A stretch of 53,897 bases of DNA from Argonema antarcticum A004/B2 (GTDB lineage Bacteria; Cyanobacteriota; Cyanobacteriia; Cyanobacteriales; Aerosakkonemataceae). Positions 1-8,578 of the stretch are shown piece after piece. Numbering within the stretch: the first letter of the stretch is position 1; each line of letters opens with the position of its first letter. A program made the translations under genes and the position numbers. The stretch spans positions 1-53,897 of the forward strand of contig NZ_JAIQZN010000046.1 of the NCBI RefSeq assembly GCF_023333585.1, given 5' to 3'. A model generated the notes under the pieces. That model searched no databases and had not been told where the DNA came from. It worked only from the letters and a program-made list of their open reading frames with translations.

Positions 1-76
1 TTCCCTCTTCCCTCTTCCCTCTTCCCTCTTCCCTCTTCCCTCTTCCCTCTTCCCTCTTCCCTCTTCCCTCTTCCCT
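1..76. repeat. Heptanucleotide tandem array TTCCCTC
   Basis: Ten exact copies of TTCCCTC (1-70) are followed by a partial copy. The array runs off the left edge of the window, so its true length is unknown. It fits the class of heptameter STRR repeats known from filamentous cyanobacteria. No coding function is visible. Confidence 0.95.
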
Positions 77-111
77 AGTCCCTAGCCCCTAGCCCCTAGT
101 CCCTAGCTATA
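72..111. repeat. CCCTAG-type heptamer array and element end
   Basis: Five heptamers of the form YCCCTAG follow directly after the TTCCCTC array and end in CCCTAGCTATA. The same terminus closes the element at 730-951, and its reverse complement opens the repeats at 46440 and 50557. This is therefore probably the right end of another copy whose left part lies outside the window. Confidence 0.8.
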
Positions 112-137
112 CCAATCACGGGGGAGCATATTTACCC

Positions 138-707
138 ATGTTCAAACACAAAAATAAATTCGCTATAGTTACCTTTAGCCATTTAATATTGTTGTCCGCC
201 GCGTCACCTTTACTGGCAAATGACATCCCAAGCCTTTTTCATATATCGAAGAATGATAATGGCAATCAAGTGCATTATGGGATACGACTAAACCAAAACT
301 GTTTGCCAATGGGAACTAAGCCAGTATATGTATATTGGCATAAGGAAAATGGAACAACTGGGGAACTTATGCAACTAGAAGAACCAGGTTACGGAATCTT
401 CAGCCAGTCTGTTTCTGGGCAAAGGGTAGACATCATTCTAAATGCTTTTCAAACTAGAGGTATTCAAAAATTAATCACAGTCAGATCTGTAAAGTTGAAT
501 AATGGAAGTTGCCAAGCTTCAGCGTTTACTAGAATTAATGGCAAGTCAATGCAACTATCCAGGTTGCAGATTCTTCTAAGTAATATTATCAGAAACCCGT
601 TTACTGGCGGTACGATAGGGGGGAGGTTAGTTAATCTTACACTCATCAGTTCGACTACAGATCAAGAGGTAATTTCATGTACTTCGGATTGTCGCTTTGG
701 TCTTTAA
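138..707 (+). CDS. Secreted DUF4833-family protein
   Basis: The product has 189 residues. A hydrophobic N-terminal stretch (about residues 8-27, ending SPLLA-ND) looks like a Sec signal peptide, so the protein is probably periplasmic or exported. The block after it (SLFHISKNDNGNQVHYGIR, then a PVYVYWHKENG motif) matches my memory of the DUF4833 family, whose function is unknown. Three cysteines in the mature part (in NQNCLP, NGSCQA and two close together in CTSDC, four in total) could form disulfides. A GGGGGAG stretch about 11 nt upstream of the ATG can serve as ribosome binding site. The gene stands alone between two repeat elements. Identification to family is moderately sure; the role is unknown. 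Confidence 0.75.
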   Translation: MFKHKNKFAIVTFSHLILLSAASPLLANDIPSLFHISKNDNGNQVHYGIRLNQNCLPMGTKPVYVYWHKENGTTGELMQLEEPGYGIFSQSVSGQRVDIILNAFQTRGIQKLITVRSVKLNNGSCQASAFTRINGKSMQLSRLQILLSNIIRNPFTGGTIGGRLVNLTLISSTTDQEVISCTSDCRFGL

Positions 708-729
708 GTACCGATTTTATTTTTTTAGT

Positions 730-951
730 TATAGCTAGGGGCGAGCGTTGAGGGAAGAGGGAAAATGGTTACGGAGTAAGGGATGGAAGGACTAGAGGTA
801 AGAGTTGGAGTTGTCCTAACCGACTTTCATCGGTTGCTATATATAGCAACCGCCTTGGCGGTTAAGACATTCTGAATTCCTGAAACGTTGGCGGATTCTA
901 AACCCTTCTGACCCTAGTCCCTAGCAAGAAAGCCCCTAGTCCCTAGCTATA
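730..951. repeat. Element with TATAGCTAGGG terminal inverted repeats
   Basis: The segment begins TATAGCTAGGG and ends CCCTAGCTATA, an 11-bp perfect inverted repeat. Inside lies a perfect 22-bp palindrome at 831-852 (core GGTTGCTATATATAGCAACC). Blocks of it recur at 46440-46572 (GAGCGTTGAGGGAAGAGGG) and, inverted, at 50557-50680 (AATCCGCCAACGTTTCAGG). It carries no credible ORF. It looks like a non-autonomous MITE-like or modular repeat. Confidence 0.75.
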
Positions 952-1352
952 TATAGTATTGACATCACTTGAGAATGGCTACGCTCAACCAGAATTTTCT
1001 GAGCTGATAAAATTGAATTAAATCTCCATAGCTGGTATACAAGCCTTGTCCCATGCCGTCTTTAGAGCTACTCATTTCCTACTCATCCTTTGTTACTGGT
1101 GTTTTTGTGAGTAGGTCGCTTGCACGTAGCAATCAGGGTTTCAGTCCACACTTAGGGTTCAAGTCCAGTATCGCCCATATCAAAAAATTAGATAAAGCAA
1201 GGATTACAGCGATCGATCGGAGATTATTGTACTCTGGGATTGAATTTTTTTTGTAGCGACCTGCAATTGAAAAAGGACTTAATTTTGAAGTTAAGTCGAG
1301 GAAGCGATCGCACTTGAAGTAGTATAAAAATGCGATCGCCCTCCCAACTCAC
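952..1352. other. Intergenic stretch, nothing recognised
   Basis: The only ORF here (1053-1256, 67 codons) has no recognisable domain and no convincing ribosome binding site. Its 3' side is HIP1-rich (GCGATCGC-like sites near 1306 and 1332). I see no RNA gene or regulatory structure that I can name. Confidence 0.5.
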
Positions 1353-2159
1353 TTATTGAGAGATCTCATCGGGGTTAATCCCCTGAGAACGTAAGTATTG
1401 GGCCAATCTATCAGCGCGTTGGCGTTCTTGTTCAGCGCGTTGGCGTTCTTGTTCAGCGCGTTGGCGTTCTTGCTCCAATCGCTCTACGCCCCACAAAAGC
1501 AGATTTCCTCCCTCATCCCACCAACGTAACCAATAGCCCGTGCGTTCTTCCTTCTCTCCCCGCCAGACTCCCAAAAATAACCCCATGTCTGCCATCCAGT
1601 GGCGTCCTTCAGGATCGGGCAATTCTAGTTCATACCGTCCTGCTTTTAGCCGATAAACCTCCAGCAATCCGCTGTCAGGGTCAAATATAACGTAGGCTGG
1701 GACTTGCAGAATGTGTTCGTAAAAAAACCACTTCCCAGGGGGGTAGGTACGTTTGACCGAATATTCTCCGCCGTCAGTTTCCGACAGGAATTCCATGACA
1801 ACGCTGGGGATCTCTCCTTCTAGCTGAGGAGTATAACTTTTGCGATCGCCTGCCGGTTCTAACGGCAACACAGAGGGGACGTAAACCCAATCTGGTGCTT
1901 TAATCACCAAATCACCGTTAACCGTTGCACAGAGTCCAAAGTTAGAGGCAATCAGCATTTCTGGTTTAATGTACCCCATCAGTTCCAGAATTTCTCTCAA
2001 CGCCCCAGCGATCAGTGGTTGACCAGTATTCTCCACAGGTTTTTCTTCTAATTGAAAGTCGTCAGGCAACTTCTCCCAGGTAACGGTCAGCGTTGCCATT
2101 TTTGGGACTGGATGATCCTGAGTTGCGACCATGACCTTACTATCTGAAAATTTAATCAT
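1353..2159 (-). CDS. Uma2 family (DUF820) putative PD-(D/E)XK endonuclease
   Basis: The product has 268 residues. The central part carries the Uma2/DUF820 pattern: an APDWVYVP segment holding the conserved PD, a VVMEFLSETDG segment with the acidic residue, and the YPPGKWFFYEHILQVPAYVIFDP stretch typical of the fold, followed by a Leu-Glu-Val-Tyr-Arg-Leu strand. Uma2 proteins belong to the PD-(D/E)XK superfamily, but their substrate in cyanobacteria is not established. The C-terminus has three tandem ERQRAEQ units that predict a charged coiled coil, ending in SQGINPDEI. This tail type recurs in the Uma2 proteins at 22479 and 23380. The gene is a single-gene unit divergent from the thioredoxin gene. 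Confidence 0.85.
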   Translation of the reverse strand: MIKFSDSKVMVATQDHPVPKMATLTVTWEKLPDDFQLEEKPVENTGQPLIAGALREILELMGYIKPEMLIASNFGLCATVNGDLVIKAPDWVYVPSVLPLEPAGDRKSYTPQLEGEIPSVVMEFLSETDGGEYSVKRTYPPGKWFFYEHILQVPAYVIFDPDSGLLEVYRLKAGRYELELPDPEGRHWMADMGLFLGVWRGEKEERTGYWLRWWDEGGNLLLWGVERLEQERQRAEQERQRAEQERQRADRLAQYLRSQGINPDEISQ

Positions 2160-2302
2160 TTAATTTTAACGCTGCTGGATGGCTGGTACTGGCAAGGAAA
2201 CGAGCTTCGGCTGTTCAATGTGAGCTAATTCGCTGTTAGACTTTGAATTTGTTAATGTGCTAGAGCAAGCGCAGTAAGATTATCCCTATTGGAGAAACAA
2301 AC

Positions 2303-2629
2303 ATGGGTACAGCGACCTTCATTCAAGACGAAACTGAATTTGATACCCTCCTAGCAAACGAATCAGTGCTTGTGGTGGATTGCACAGCGAGTTGGTGCGG
2401 GCCTTGTAAACTGGTCGCGCCCCTGATGGATCGATTAGCTGACGAATATAGCGATCGGGCCAAGGTCTTCAAACTAGACCTTGATTCTAACAAGGCTCTA
2501 GCCAAACGATTTGAGATCAAAAGCATTCCGGCAGTCATGCTCTTTAAGCAAGGTGAACGGGTCGAAACAATTATCGGAGTCAAACCCTACGAAGATTTTA
2601 GCAGCGCAGTGGCGCGACAACTAGAGTAA
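2303..2629 (+). CDS. trx: Thioredoxin
   Basis: The 108-residue protein has the normal size for a bacterial thioredoxin. It carries the canonical active site WCGPC (Cys32 and Cys35) and the cis-proline loop SIPAVMLF (Pro76) that packs against it. The protein should reduce disulfides in target proteins using electrons from ferredoxin- or NADPH-thioredoxin reductase in the cytosol. The ATG is preceded by GGAGA about 10 nt upstream. There are no operon partners: the gene is divergent from the Uma2 gene and followed by a repeat element. The paralogue type (m, x or y) cannot be assigned by eye. Confidence 0.95.
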   Translation: MGTATFIQDETEFDTLLANESVLVVDCTASWCGPCKLVAPLMDRLADEYSDRAKVFKLDLDSNKALAKRFEIKSIPAVMLFKQGERVETIIGVKPYEDFSSAVARQLE

Positions 2630-2677
2630 AAAAGGGATTAGGCAAGCGGATTTGGTATAACATATCTGACTGTGGCT

Positions 2678-2841
2678 ATATCATATCCGGTTGCATCGTT
2701 AGTATAAAAGCGATCTCGTCAAATTGTCTGTTGTCATCGGTGGTTAAATTTTTACCGCAGATAAAGAGGGATAAACGCAGATAAACGCAGATAATAGGGG
2801 GAATTTTTTAGGCATTCGATGCGAACGGACACGAGCTGATA
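2678..2841 (-). repeat. MITE-like element, copy 1 (inverted, degenerate)
   Basis: The left end ATATCATATCCGGTTGCATCG matches the terminal repeat of the better preserved copy at 34834-34992. The right end is a degenerate inverted version ending GCTGATAT. The interior holds short tandem GATAAACGCA units, which are the reverse complement of the TGCGTTTATC units in the copy at 32833-32992. No ORF is present. Confidence 0.75.
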
Positions 2842-3150
2842 TCTTGTTTGATAAAATATTTTAAATTCTATCCAGATAGGCTTTCATTTACCGATATTAA
2901 ACTGTTGTTTTCTAAACCAACAATTAATCGCTTTTCTGCCAGAATGTTGAAATCGAGATAATTCTCAAATATCCAACAATGATGTGCTGGCGACGATACA
3001 GGTGCTTTTCAAAGTCAAGATGAGAGCAAATGTAATATTTGCCTATAAAAGCTGTAACTATTGGCAGTAGAATAGAAGGATGGATCGCGATCGTTCAGGG
3101 AGTTATTACTGCATCATACGCTTCAGACTCATGTTTAAAAGCTTGCCCTT
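2842..3150. other. Upstream region of the hybrid kinase gene
   Basis: This roughly 310-bp AT-rich stretch lies between the MITE-like element and the kinase-cyclase start. Short overlapping ORFs here have no recognisable product. The promoter of the kinase gene is presumably inside, but I cannot place -35/-10 boxes with confidence. Confidence 0.4.
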
Positions 3151-6100
3151 ATGAAAAAGGCTCCCCGAAAATTCCGCCTCCGCACCACCCTGGTGGTTCC
3201 GTTTGTGCTGCAAATCGTTGCGGCTGTGGGACTGGTAGGGTGGTTTTCCTTTCGCAACGGACAGCGAGCGATCGACGATCTGGCCACGCAGTTGAATAGC
3301 GAAATTAGTGTCCGTATCAAGCAGCACGTTTCCGATTATCTCAATAAATCCTATAACGTCCTGCTACTTACCTACGCAAGTGTCGAGAGCGGCAATTTAC
3401 AGCTTGATAACTTTCAAGGATTGGGGCGCTATTTCTGGCGGGTGGTACAGAAGGAAGAACTGGAGAGTTATATCTATTTTGGGAACGATCAAGGCGCGTT
3501 TGTTGGTGTTGAACGCATGGAAGACGGCACCTATCAGCTCAGAATTCGGAGGAGGGCCACTGAACCTATTCGCAACGTTTACTTGCTAGACGAGTTTGGT
3601 GCGAGACAAAAGCTATTGAAGTCTGCCGAGTACGATCCCCGCACCCGCCCCTGGTATGAAGCTGCAAAGCTTGCTGGCAAAGCCACTTGGAGTCCGATAT
3701 CATCTTCTTTTTCCCGCGAGAATACCTCTCTGGTGGTTTCTTCCGTCCGACCTGTTTACGACTCAAAGGATATGCTGGTGGGGGTTTTGAGTGTAGATAT
3801 CTCTTTGACGCAAATTACAGAGTTTCTCAAAAGTCTAGAGATCAGTCCTCACGGGCAGAGTTTTATCATTGAGCGATCGGGCGATTTAGTTGCTAGCTCA
3901 ACTATTACCCAGCCATTCACTATTAAAGCTGAGGGGAAAGACCGCCAGATCGATCGCATCCCGGCAGTTGACAGTCAGAATGAGACAGTAAGTTCTACAG
4001 CTCGCTATTTAAAAGCGCATTTCGGCAACTTCGGTGCGATCGATCGCAGTCAACACCTCAAGTTTAAAATCCAAAACTCATGGTACTACGTTGAAGTCTT
4101 GCCAATTCAGGATGGACGAGGCATTGATTGGCTAGCCGTGGTGGTTATCCCCGAATCAGACTTCATGATACAAATTTATGCCAATAACCGACACACGCTC
4201 CTGTTATGCAGCCTAGCATTGTTATCGGCAATTATCGTTGGTATTCTCACCGCACGCTGGATTACGCGCCCCATTTTGCAAGTCTCTCAAGCCTCTGAAG
4301 AAATTGCGGCAAGAAAGTTAGCTCAGCATATTGAACCTAGCAACATCATCGAAATCGAAAAACTCACTAATTCATTCAATAGCATGGCAATGCAACTCAA
4401 AGACTCTTTTACCACCCTAGAGAAGCAAAACGAAGACTTAAAAGACCTCGACCAACTCAAAAACGAATTCCTTGCCAACACATCCCACGAACTCCGCACA
4501 CCCCTCAACGGTATTATCGGTATCGCCGAATCTCTCATTGATGGCGCAACTGGTGAGTTATCTCAAGCGACGCAAACTAACCTCACCTTGATTGTTTCCA
4601 GCGGTCGTCGTCTAGCTAACTTGGTTAACGATATTCTCGACTTCTCCAAACTCAGACACAAGAATTTGGAACTGCAACTCAAACCTGTAGATTTGCGATC
4701 GGTTACCAATGTGGTTATTACCCTGCTCCATCCCTTAACTGCCCACAAAACTTTGCAACTGATCAACTCTATTCCGGCTGATTTGTCCCCGGCTGAAGCT
4801 GATGAAGATCGCCTGCAACAAATTTTGTATAACCTGGTCGGCAATGCCATTAAATTCACCCCTTCTGGCACAGTGGAAGTGTCAGCCGAAGTCTTACCAA
4901 CTGAAGAATCTGACAATCCCAAATCCCAAATAGCTATCACCATCTCTGACACAGGTATCGGTATTCCCGAAGATAAGTTCGATCGCATATTTGAATCCTT
5001 TGAACAAGCTGAAGGCTCTACCGCCAGAGACTATGGCGGCACCGGACTGGGACTGGCCGTGACGAAAAAACTGGTTCAATTGCATGGGGGCGAAGTTATT
5101 GTTAAATCTAAAGTGGGAGAAGGTTCGCAATTTACATTTACTTTACCAATTTCGATCGCAAAAGTAGAAGTTTTGCCACAAGTTGTTGTTACTCAAAGAA
5201 TCCGTAATCTAGATTTAGATAACTCTATAACAAGCAACAAATTAGACCAAAAAATAAATAAGGAAACCCAATTCAAAGTTTTGATAGTTGATGATGAACC
5301 GATTAATCGTCAGGTACTCATCAACAATCTTTCCCTGTACAATTACGCGATTACCGAAGCGAGTAACGGACAAGAAGCTTTGGCCGTTATGGAACAGGGT
5401 TTCATCCCTGATTTGATCTTACTCGACGTGATGATGCCGCGCATGACGGGTTATGAAGTGGCTGAAAAAATACGCGATCGCTTTCCCGCTTACGAACTTC
5501 CGATTGTCATGCTCACAGCCAAAAATCAAGTGTCAGATATCGTCGAGGGATTTGAATCAGGAGCTAATGATTATCTCTCTAAGCCGATTCAAAAACAAGA
5601 AATGCTAGCTCGCATCAAAACCCATATTTCTCTCGCCAAACTGACTTCAGCTTACGGGCGATTTGTGCCGCGTAACTTTCTAAAATTTTTAGAAAAAGAA
5701 AGCATTATTGATGTTAAATTAGGCGATCAAGTACAACAAGAAATGACAGTAATGTTTTCTGATATTCGCTCATTTACCACTTTATCTGAAGCGATGACAC
5801 CTCAAGAAACTTTTAATTTTATTAACTCCTATCTCAGTCAAGTCAGTCCAGTTATTCGTCAGCATAATGGCTTTATTGATAAATATATTGGCGATGCGAT
5901 TATGGCCTTGTTTCCTGAGTCGGCAAATGATGCGGTACAAGCTGCAATCGCTATGCAAAAAGAAGTTGCGAAGTACAACCAACTTCGGCAAAAGCAAGGT
6001 TATGTGCCAATTGCGATCGGCATTGGTTTGCACACAGGCAATTTAATGCTGGGAACGATTGGCGAATCAGAACGAATGGAAACAACAGTGATTGCTGATG

Positions 6101-6510
6101 CAGTTAATTTAGCCTCTCGTTTGGAAGGATTAACCAAGCTATATGGAGCGGGAATTTTAATTAGCCATAAAACTCTTTGTTGTCTCGACTATACTCAAGA
6201 ACAACACTTCCGATTTTTGGATAGAGTGACAGTGAAAGGCAAAAAAATAGCGGTCGCAGTCTTTGAAGTTTATGATGGCGACGATCCAGAACAAAAGCGA
6301 TTAAAAAGCAAAACTCAGGCTCGTTTTGAAGTAGCCGTCTTTCTCTACTATCAGCAACAATTTGAGGAGGCACAACAAATATTTCAGGATGTTTTACAAA
6401 TCAATCCGCAAGATAAGGCAGCAATTTTGTATGTGAAACGCTGTCAGCAATATCAACAATATGGCGTACCAGAGGGATGGGATGGTGTAGCGGATTTGGA
6501 TTTCAAATAG
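3151..6510 (+). CDS. Hybrid histidine kinase-receiver-adenylate cyclase fusion
   Basis: The product has 1119 residues. An N-terminal membrane segment (about residues 13-31) is followed by an extracytoplasmic Cache-like sensor containing the YDPRTRPWYEAA motif. A second membrane segment (about 350-370) and a HAMP region lead to the HisKA domain with the H-box HELRTPLNG (His446) and a HATPase domain (DTGIGIPEDKFDRIFESFEQ; GGTGLGLAV). A receiver domain follows (DDE at 714-716, phospho-acceptor Asp759 in LLDVMMPRMTG), then a class III cyclase domain. The cyclase keeps metal-binding Asp871 and Asp915, the Lys of DKYIGD and the Thr of TTVIAD expected for ATP, and NLASR. It should make cAMP under control of its own phosphorelay. 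The design recalls cyanobacterial CyaC, with a Cache input instead. The C-terminal 60 residues look TPR-like. Confidence 0.92.
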   Translation: MKKAPRKFRLRTTLVVPFVLQIVAAVGLVGWFSFRNGQRAIDDLATQLNSEISVRIKQHVSDYLNKSYNVLLLTYASVESGNLQLDNFQGLGRYFWRVVQKEELESYIYFGNDQGAFVGVERMEDGTYQLRIRRRATEPIRNVYLLDEFGARQKLLKSAEYDPRTRPWYEAAKLAGKATWSPISSSFSRENTSLVVSSVRPVYDSKDMLVGVLSVDISLTQITEFLKSLEISPHGQSFIIERSGDLVASSTITQPFTIKAEGKDRQIDRIPAVDSQNETVSSTARYLKAHFGNFGAIDRSQHLKFKIQNSWYYVEVLPIQDGRGIDWLAVVVIPESDFMIQIYANNRHTLLLCSLALLSAIIVGILTARWITRPILQVSQASEEIAARKLAQHIEPSNIIEIEKLTNSFNSMAMQLKDSFTTLEKQNEDLKDLDQLKNEFLANTSHELRTPLNGIIGIAESLIDGATGELSQATQTNLTLIVSSGRRLANLVNDILDFSKLRHKNLELQLKPVDLRSVTNVVITLLHPLTAHKTLQLINSIPADLSPAEADEDRLQQILYNLVGNAIKFTPSGTVEVSAEVLPTEESDNPKSQIAITISDTGIGIPEDKFDRIFESFEQAEGSTARDYGGTGLGLAVTKKLVQLHGGEVIVKSKVGEGSQFTFTLPISIAKVEVLPQVVVTQRIRNLDLDNSITSNKLDQKINKETQFKVLIVDDEPINRQVLINNLSLYNYAITEASNGQEALAVMEQGFIPDLILLDVMMPRMTGYEVAEKIRDRFPAYELPIVMLTAKNQVSDIVEGFESGANDYLSKPIQKQEMLARIKTHISLAKLTSAYGRFVPRNFLKFLEKESIIDVKLGDQVQQEMTVMFSDIRSFTTLSEAMTPQETFNFINSYLSQVSPVIRQHNGFIDKYIGDAIMALFPESANDAVQAAIAMQKEVAKYNQLRQKQGYVPIAIGIGLHTGNLMLGTIGESERMETTVIADAVNLASRLEGLTKLYGAGILISHKTLCCLDYTQEQHFRFLDRVTVKGKKIAVAVFEVYDGDDPEQKRLKSKTQARFEVAVFLYYQQQFEEAQQIFQDVLQINPQDKAAILYVKRCQQYQQYGVPEGWDGVADLDFK

Positions 6511-6561
6511 CGCCTTACTCTAGAAGGGCGTGGGAACTTCCACTGAAAGCGTTTCTATTCC

Positions 6562-6789
6562 TTATATCGATCTGAGAGAAAGAATAGAACATGACGATGC
6601 TAGCGCTACGCAACCTTCCCCAGTTACTCCACCGAGCAATGGCGGAAATTTAAGGGAGTTGTAAATGATTGCTTGTGACAAATATAAAGTAGCACCAATA
6701 ATTAGCAATTCAGAATAAGCAGATCCGCTGATTCTCAGAAGTGCTGCTAAACCAACAGCGGCGGCGGCTAAACTAACTGTAGTATTCAT
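6562..6789 (-). CDS. Small hypothetical membrane protein
   Basis: The product has 75 residues. A good ribosome binding site (AAGGAG, 7 nt before the ATG) supports translation. Residues 1-45 are strongly hydrophobic (alanine- and leucine-rich with ATLYLSQAIIYNSL), suggesting one or two membrane segments. The last 30 residues (GGVTGEGCVALASS onward) look different and may be read-through into repeat sequence, so the original gene may have been shorter. No family was recognised. Confidence 0.45.
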   Translation of the reverse strand: MNTTVSLAAAAVGLAALLRISGSAYSELLIIGATLYLSQAIIYNSLKFPPLLGGVTGEGCVALASSCSILSLRSI

Positions 6790-6917
6790 AATTTTTGCTC
6801 CTTTTAGTTGTGTGTCGTTGTTTTTCGTTCTGTTCGCTTATCTGGAGAGGAGCAAAAAATTATGCAGTTGGTGTGAGAGGGAATTGGGAAAATTGGTAGA
6901 TTAGACTTCTGAGAGAA

Positions 6918-7093
6918 ATACCAGAAGCGGGCGTCTCGCCCGCTCCACAAGAGTTTTCCTTCAGCCTGGTCACGAGTTAAGCGAGGCTCTGCCTCGGCTT
7001 AACAAGCGTGCTATTGAGCTATTAGCTTACCAAATTGATGCAATTCGGGTTGTCGTCAGCCAGAAACCCGGTTTTTTTGGAAAACCGGGTTTC
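6918..7093. repeat. Cluster of short hairpin repeats
   Basis: Three perfect or near-perfect hairpins follow one another: GCGGGCG-TCT-CGCCCGC, CGAGGC-TCT-GCCTCG, and GAAACCCGGTTTT...AAAACCGGGTTTC (7063-7093). The first two share a TCT loop with different arms. A half copy of the third follows at 7112-7127. The same AAACCCGG hairpin recurs at 24320-24350 and 24374-24404. No gene lies in this stretch. Confidence 0.8.
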
Positions 7094-7144
7094 TTCAACT
7101 TTGCGATCGAGCTTGAAACCCGGTTTTTTGGGCCTCGCTTTTCC

Positions 7145-7750
7145 CTAACTTTCCCGTACCATCCAAACCAAAATTCCCAAAATTTGCTCCACTGGCGGTA
7201 GCGGGTAAATATTCAGGTCGATCGTCACTTCGGTTCCAGTAAGTTTGAGGAATTGCCATTGGAGACCGTTGCTAACAGAACCATAGAGGTTAGATAATGG
7301 TTTTTGCTTGGCTTCATTAAATTTTTGTGCTGCAACCATTTCTGCAACACATTGACCGATTCCTGTTTTCAAATCTGCCTGTTTTGCCTCTACGATCGCC
7401 ACCGCCGGGGCTTCAATTGCCAACTGTTCGGTGGAACGACTGATGAGAAAGTCGCAGCGTCCATTAAGTCCAAGGGATTCATCCACATTGAAATCTTCCC
7501 CGGAAAACAAACTAATTTGACGATTGAGAATGCGCCTAACTTCGACAAGAACTGGGCTAATAATTAGCTCGGATCTAGCTTTTTCACTCCCTGTAGCCAC
7601 AGCAAGCGGTAGAGTTTCTTCAAGAATTGCAGAAAGAGTGATACTGGGTTGGATGGGGGCAATTTCAGGTAAAAATCTGATTCCTTCCACTGTGGTTAAA
7701 TTGAAGGCTTCTTTAACTTTGGTGATGGTAGTGAATTGACTGTAGGGCAT
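7145..7750 (-). CDS. PD-(D/E)XK-like hypothetical protein
   Basis: The product has 201 residues. The middle holds a pattern typical of PD-(D/E)XK nuclease folds: an Asp in LNGRCDFLISR, then a hydrophobic strand ending IVEAKQADLKTGIGQC, where Glu and Lys of EAK fit the E-x-K half-motif and the following Gln is often conserved. The family resembles cyanobacterial hypothetical proteins related to the nuclease domain of type I restriction R subunits, but no helicase or methylase is nearby. A stand-alone nuclease or a non-catalytic relative are both possible. The start ATG (MPYSQFTTITKV) gives the full conserved N-terminus. Confidence 0.65.
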   Translation of the reverse strand: MPYSQFTTITKVKEAFNLTTVEGIRFLPEIAPIQPSITLSAILEETLPLAVATGSEKARSELIISPVLVEVRRILNRQISLFSGEDFNVDESLGLNGRCDFLISRSTEQLAIEAPAVAIVEAKQADLKTGIGQCVAEMVAAQKFNEAKQKPLSNLYGSVSNGLQWQFLKLTGTEVTIDLNIYPLPPVEQILGILVWMVRES

Positions 7751-7846
7751 AAGTAGGCAAGGTCGATCGGCTCCAACGCAACTTGGCTTATTGTAGCGGC
7801 TTTGACCGTAGATGTCATGCGCTGACTAGCTCTCCACTTATAATAT

Positions 7847-8037
7847 TCACAACTGTTCTTGTTCTAGGTTTTGTTGTCTCTTCTCACTCCTAAGATCAAT
7901 TTGTTCCATTACCTGCTGATACTGTCTTCGACGTTTGGAAATTTGCTGGTCGATTTGTGGAGCGCGAATAGTGCGAAACTGTGATGCTGTTGGCAAATTG
8001 ATGATAGTTTGATTGTATACAAAGCCACTGGCTTCGC
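7847..8037 (-). pseudogene. Unrecognised C-terminal gene remnant
   Basis: An open frame ends at 7847 with a charged, Gln- and Arg-rich tail (SKRRRQYQQVMEQIDLRSEK, then QQNLEQEQL) that looks like the true end of a protein. Going upstream the frame runs straight into the hairpin repeats at 8038-8165, and the longer 110-residue ORF is created by translating them. I read this as the 3' remnant of a gene disrupted by repeat insertion. It is the downstream-most piece of the decayed minus-strand locus. Confidence 0.5.
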
Positions 8038-8165
8038 TGTTAGCCCGCCAGCGATTCAAATCGCTGGCTAATAGCTGAAGTCCACTCAAGTGGACTGAAT
8101 TCTTCTCTTTCAGTCCATTAAAATGGACTTGAGCTATTAGCCTCAGACTTGAGTCTGAGGCGGGT
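8038..8165. repeat. Hairpin repeats with conserved flanks and variable arms
   Basis: Two units of the type GCTATTAGCC-[hairpin]-GGCGGG are found here, one inverted (8038-8075) and one direct (8134-8165). Between them are two AGTCCA...TGGACT-type palindromes. The arms differ (AGCGATT/AATCGCT and CTCAGACT/AGTCTGAG) yet each pairs with itself. A third unit lies at 24459-24495. Confidence 0.85.
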
Positions 8166-8184
8166 GTGGGCGACACCACCGAAT

Positions 8185-8578
8185 CTAAAAACCGATCCCA
8201 GGAATAGGAATTCGGCGCTGAATCTCATTTTGAAGCCGCTGTTTAGGAATATCAACAAAAGCATTAGCCGCAGCTTTAGCAAATCCAGCTTCTCCCGTAC
8301 TTCCCACATCAAAAATACAACCTTCTAATAGATCCGCTTGTACTCCGGCTTGGCGACATACATTTTCTGCTTGTCGTAACTGTGCTGGTAAAAGCGATCC
8401 TAGCGTATGATTTGGGAAAACTGCGATTGGTAAAAGTTTCTGTTGTTTGACCGGGCGGGTAATCAAACAATGATTCGGCTTGACTGATTCGCCAACTGTT
8501 GCCGAACTCTTTATAAAGCTGGTCAAAAAACGCTGTTTCGACTTGACTTAGTGGTATTGGAGTAGGTAATTTTTCCAA
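8185..8578 (-). pseudogene. Frameshifted VWD-like protein fragment
   Basis: Two overlapping minus-strand frames give one continuous resemblance. The first carries QLYKEFGNSWRISQAESLFD followed by YPPGQTTETFT. The second carries LRQAENVCRQAGV and LLEGCIFDVGSTGEAGFA. In cyanobacterial proteins with a von Willebrand factor type D domain these motifs follow one another in a single frame, so a frameshift near 8440 separates them. No intact start or upstream domain remains. The assignment to VWD-type proteins is from memory of the motif and is moderate. Confidence 0.55.

Noticed and set aside
1053-1256. 67-codon plus-strand ORF
   Set aside because: No domain, no ribosome binding site and no supporting context.
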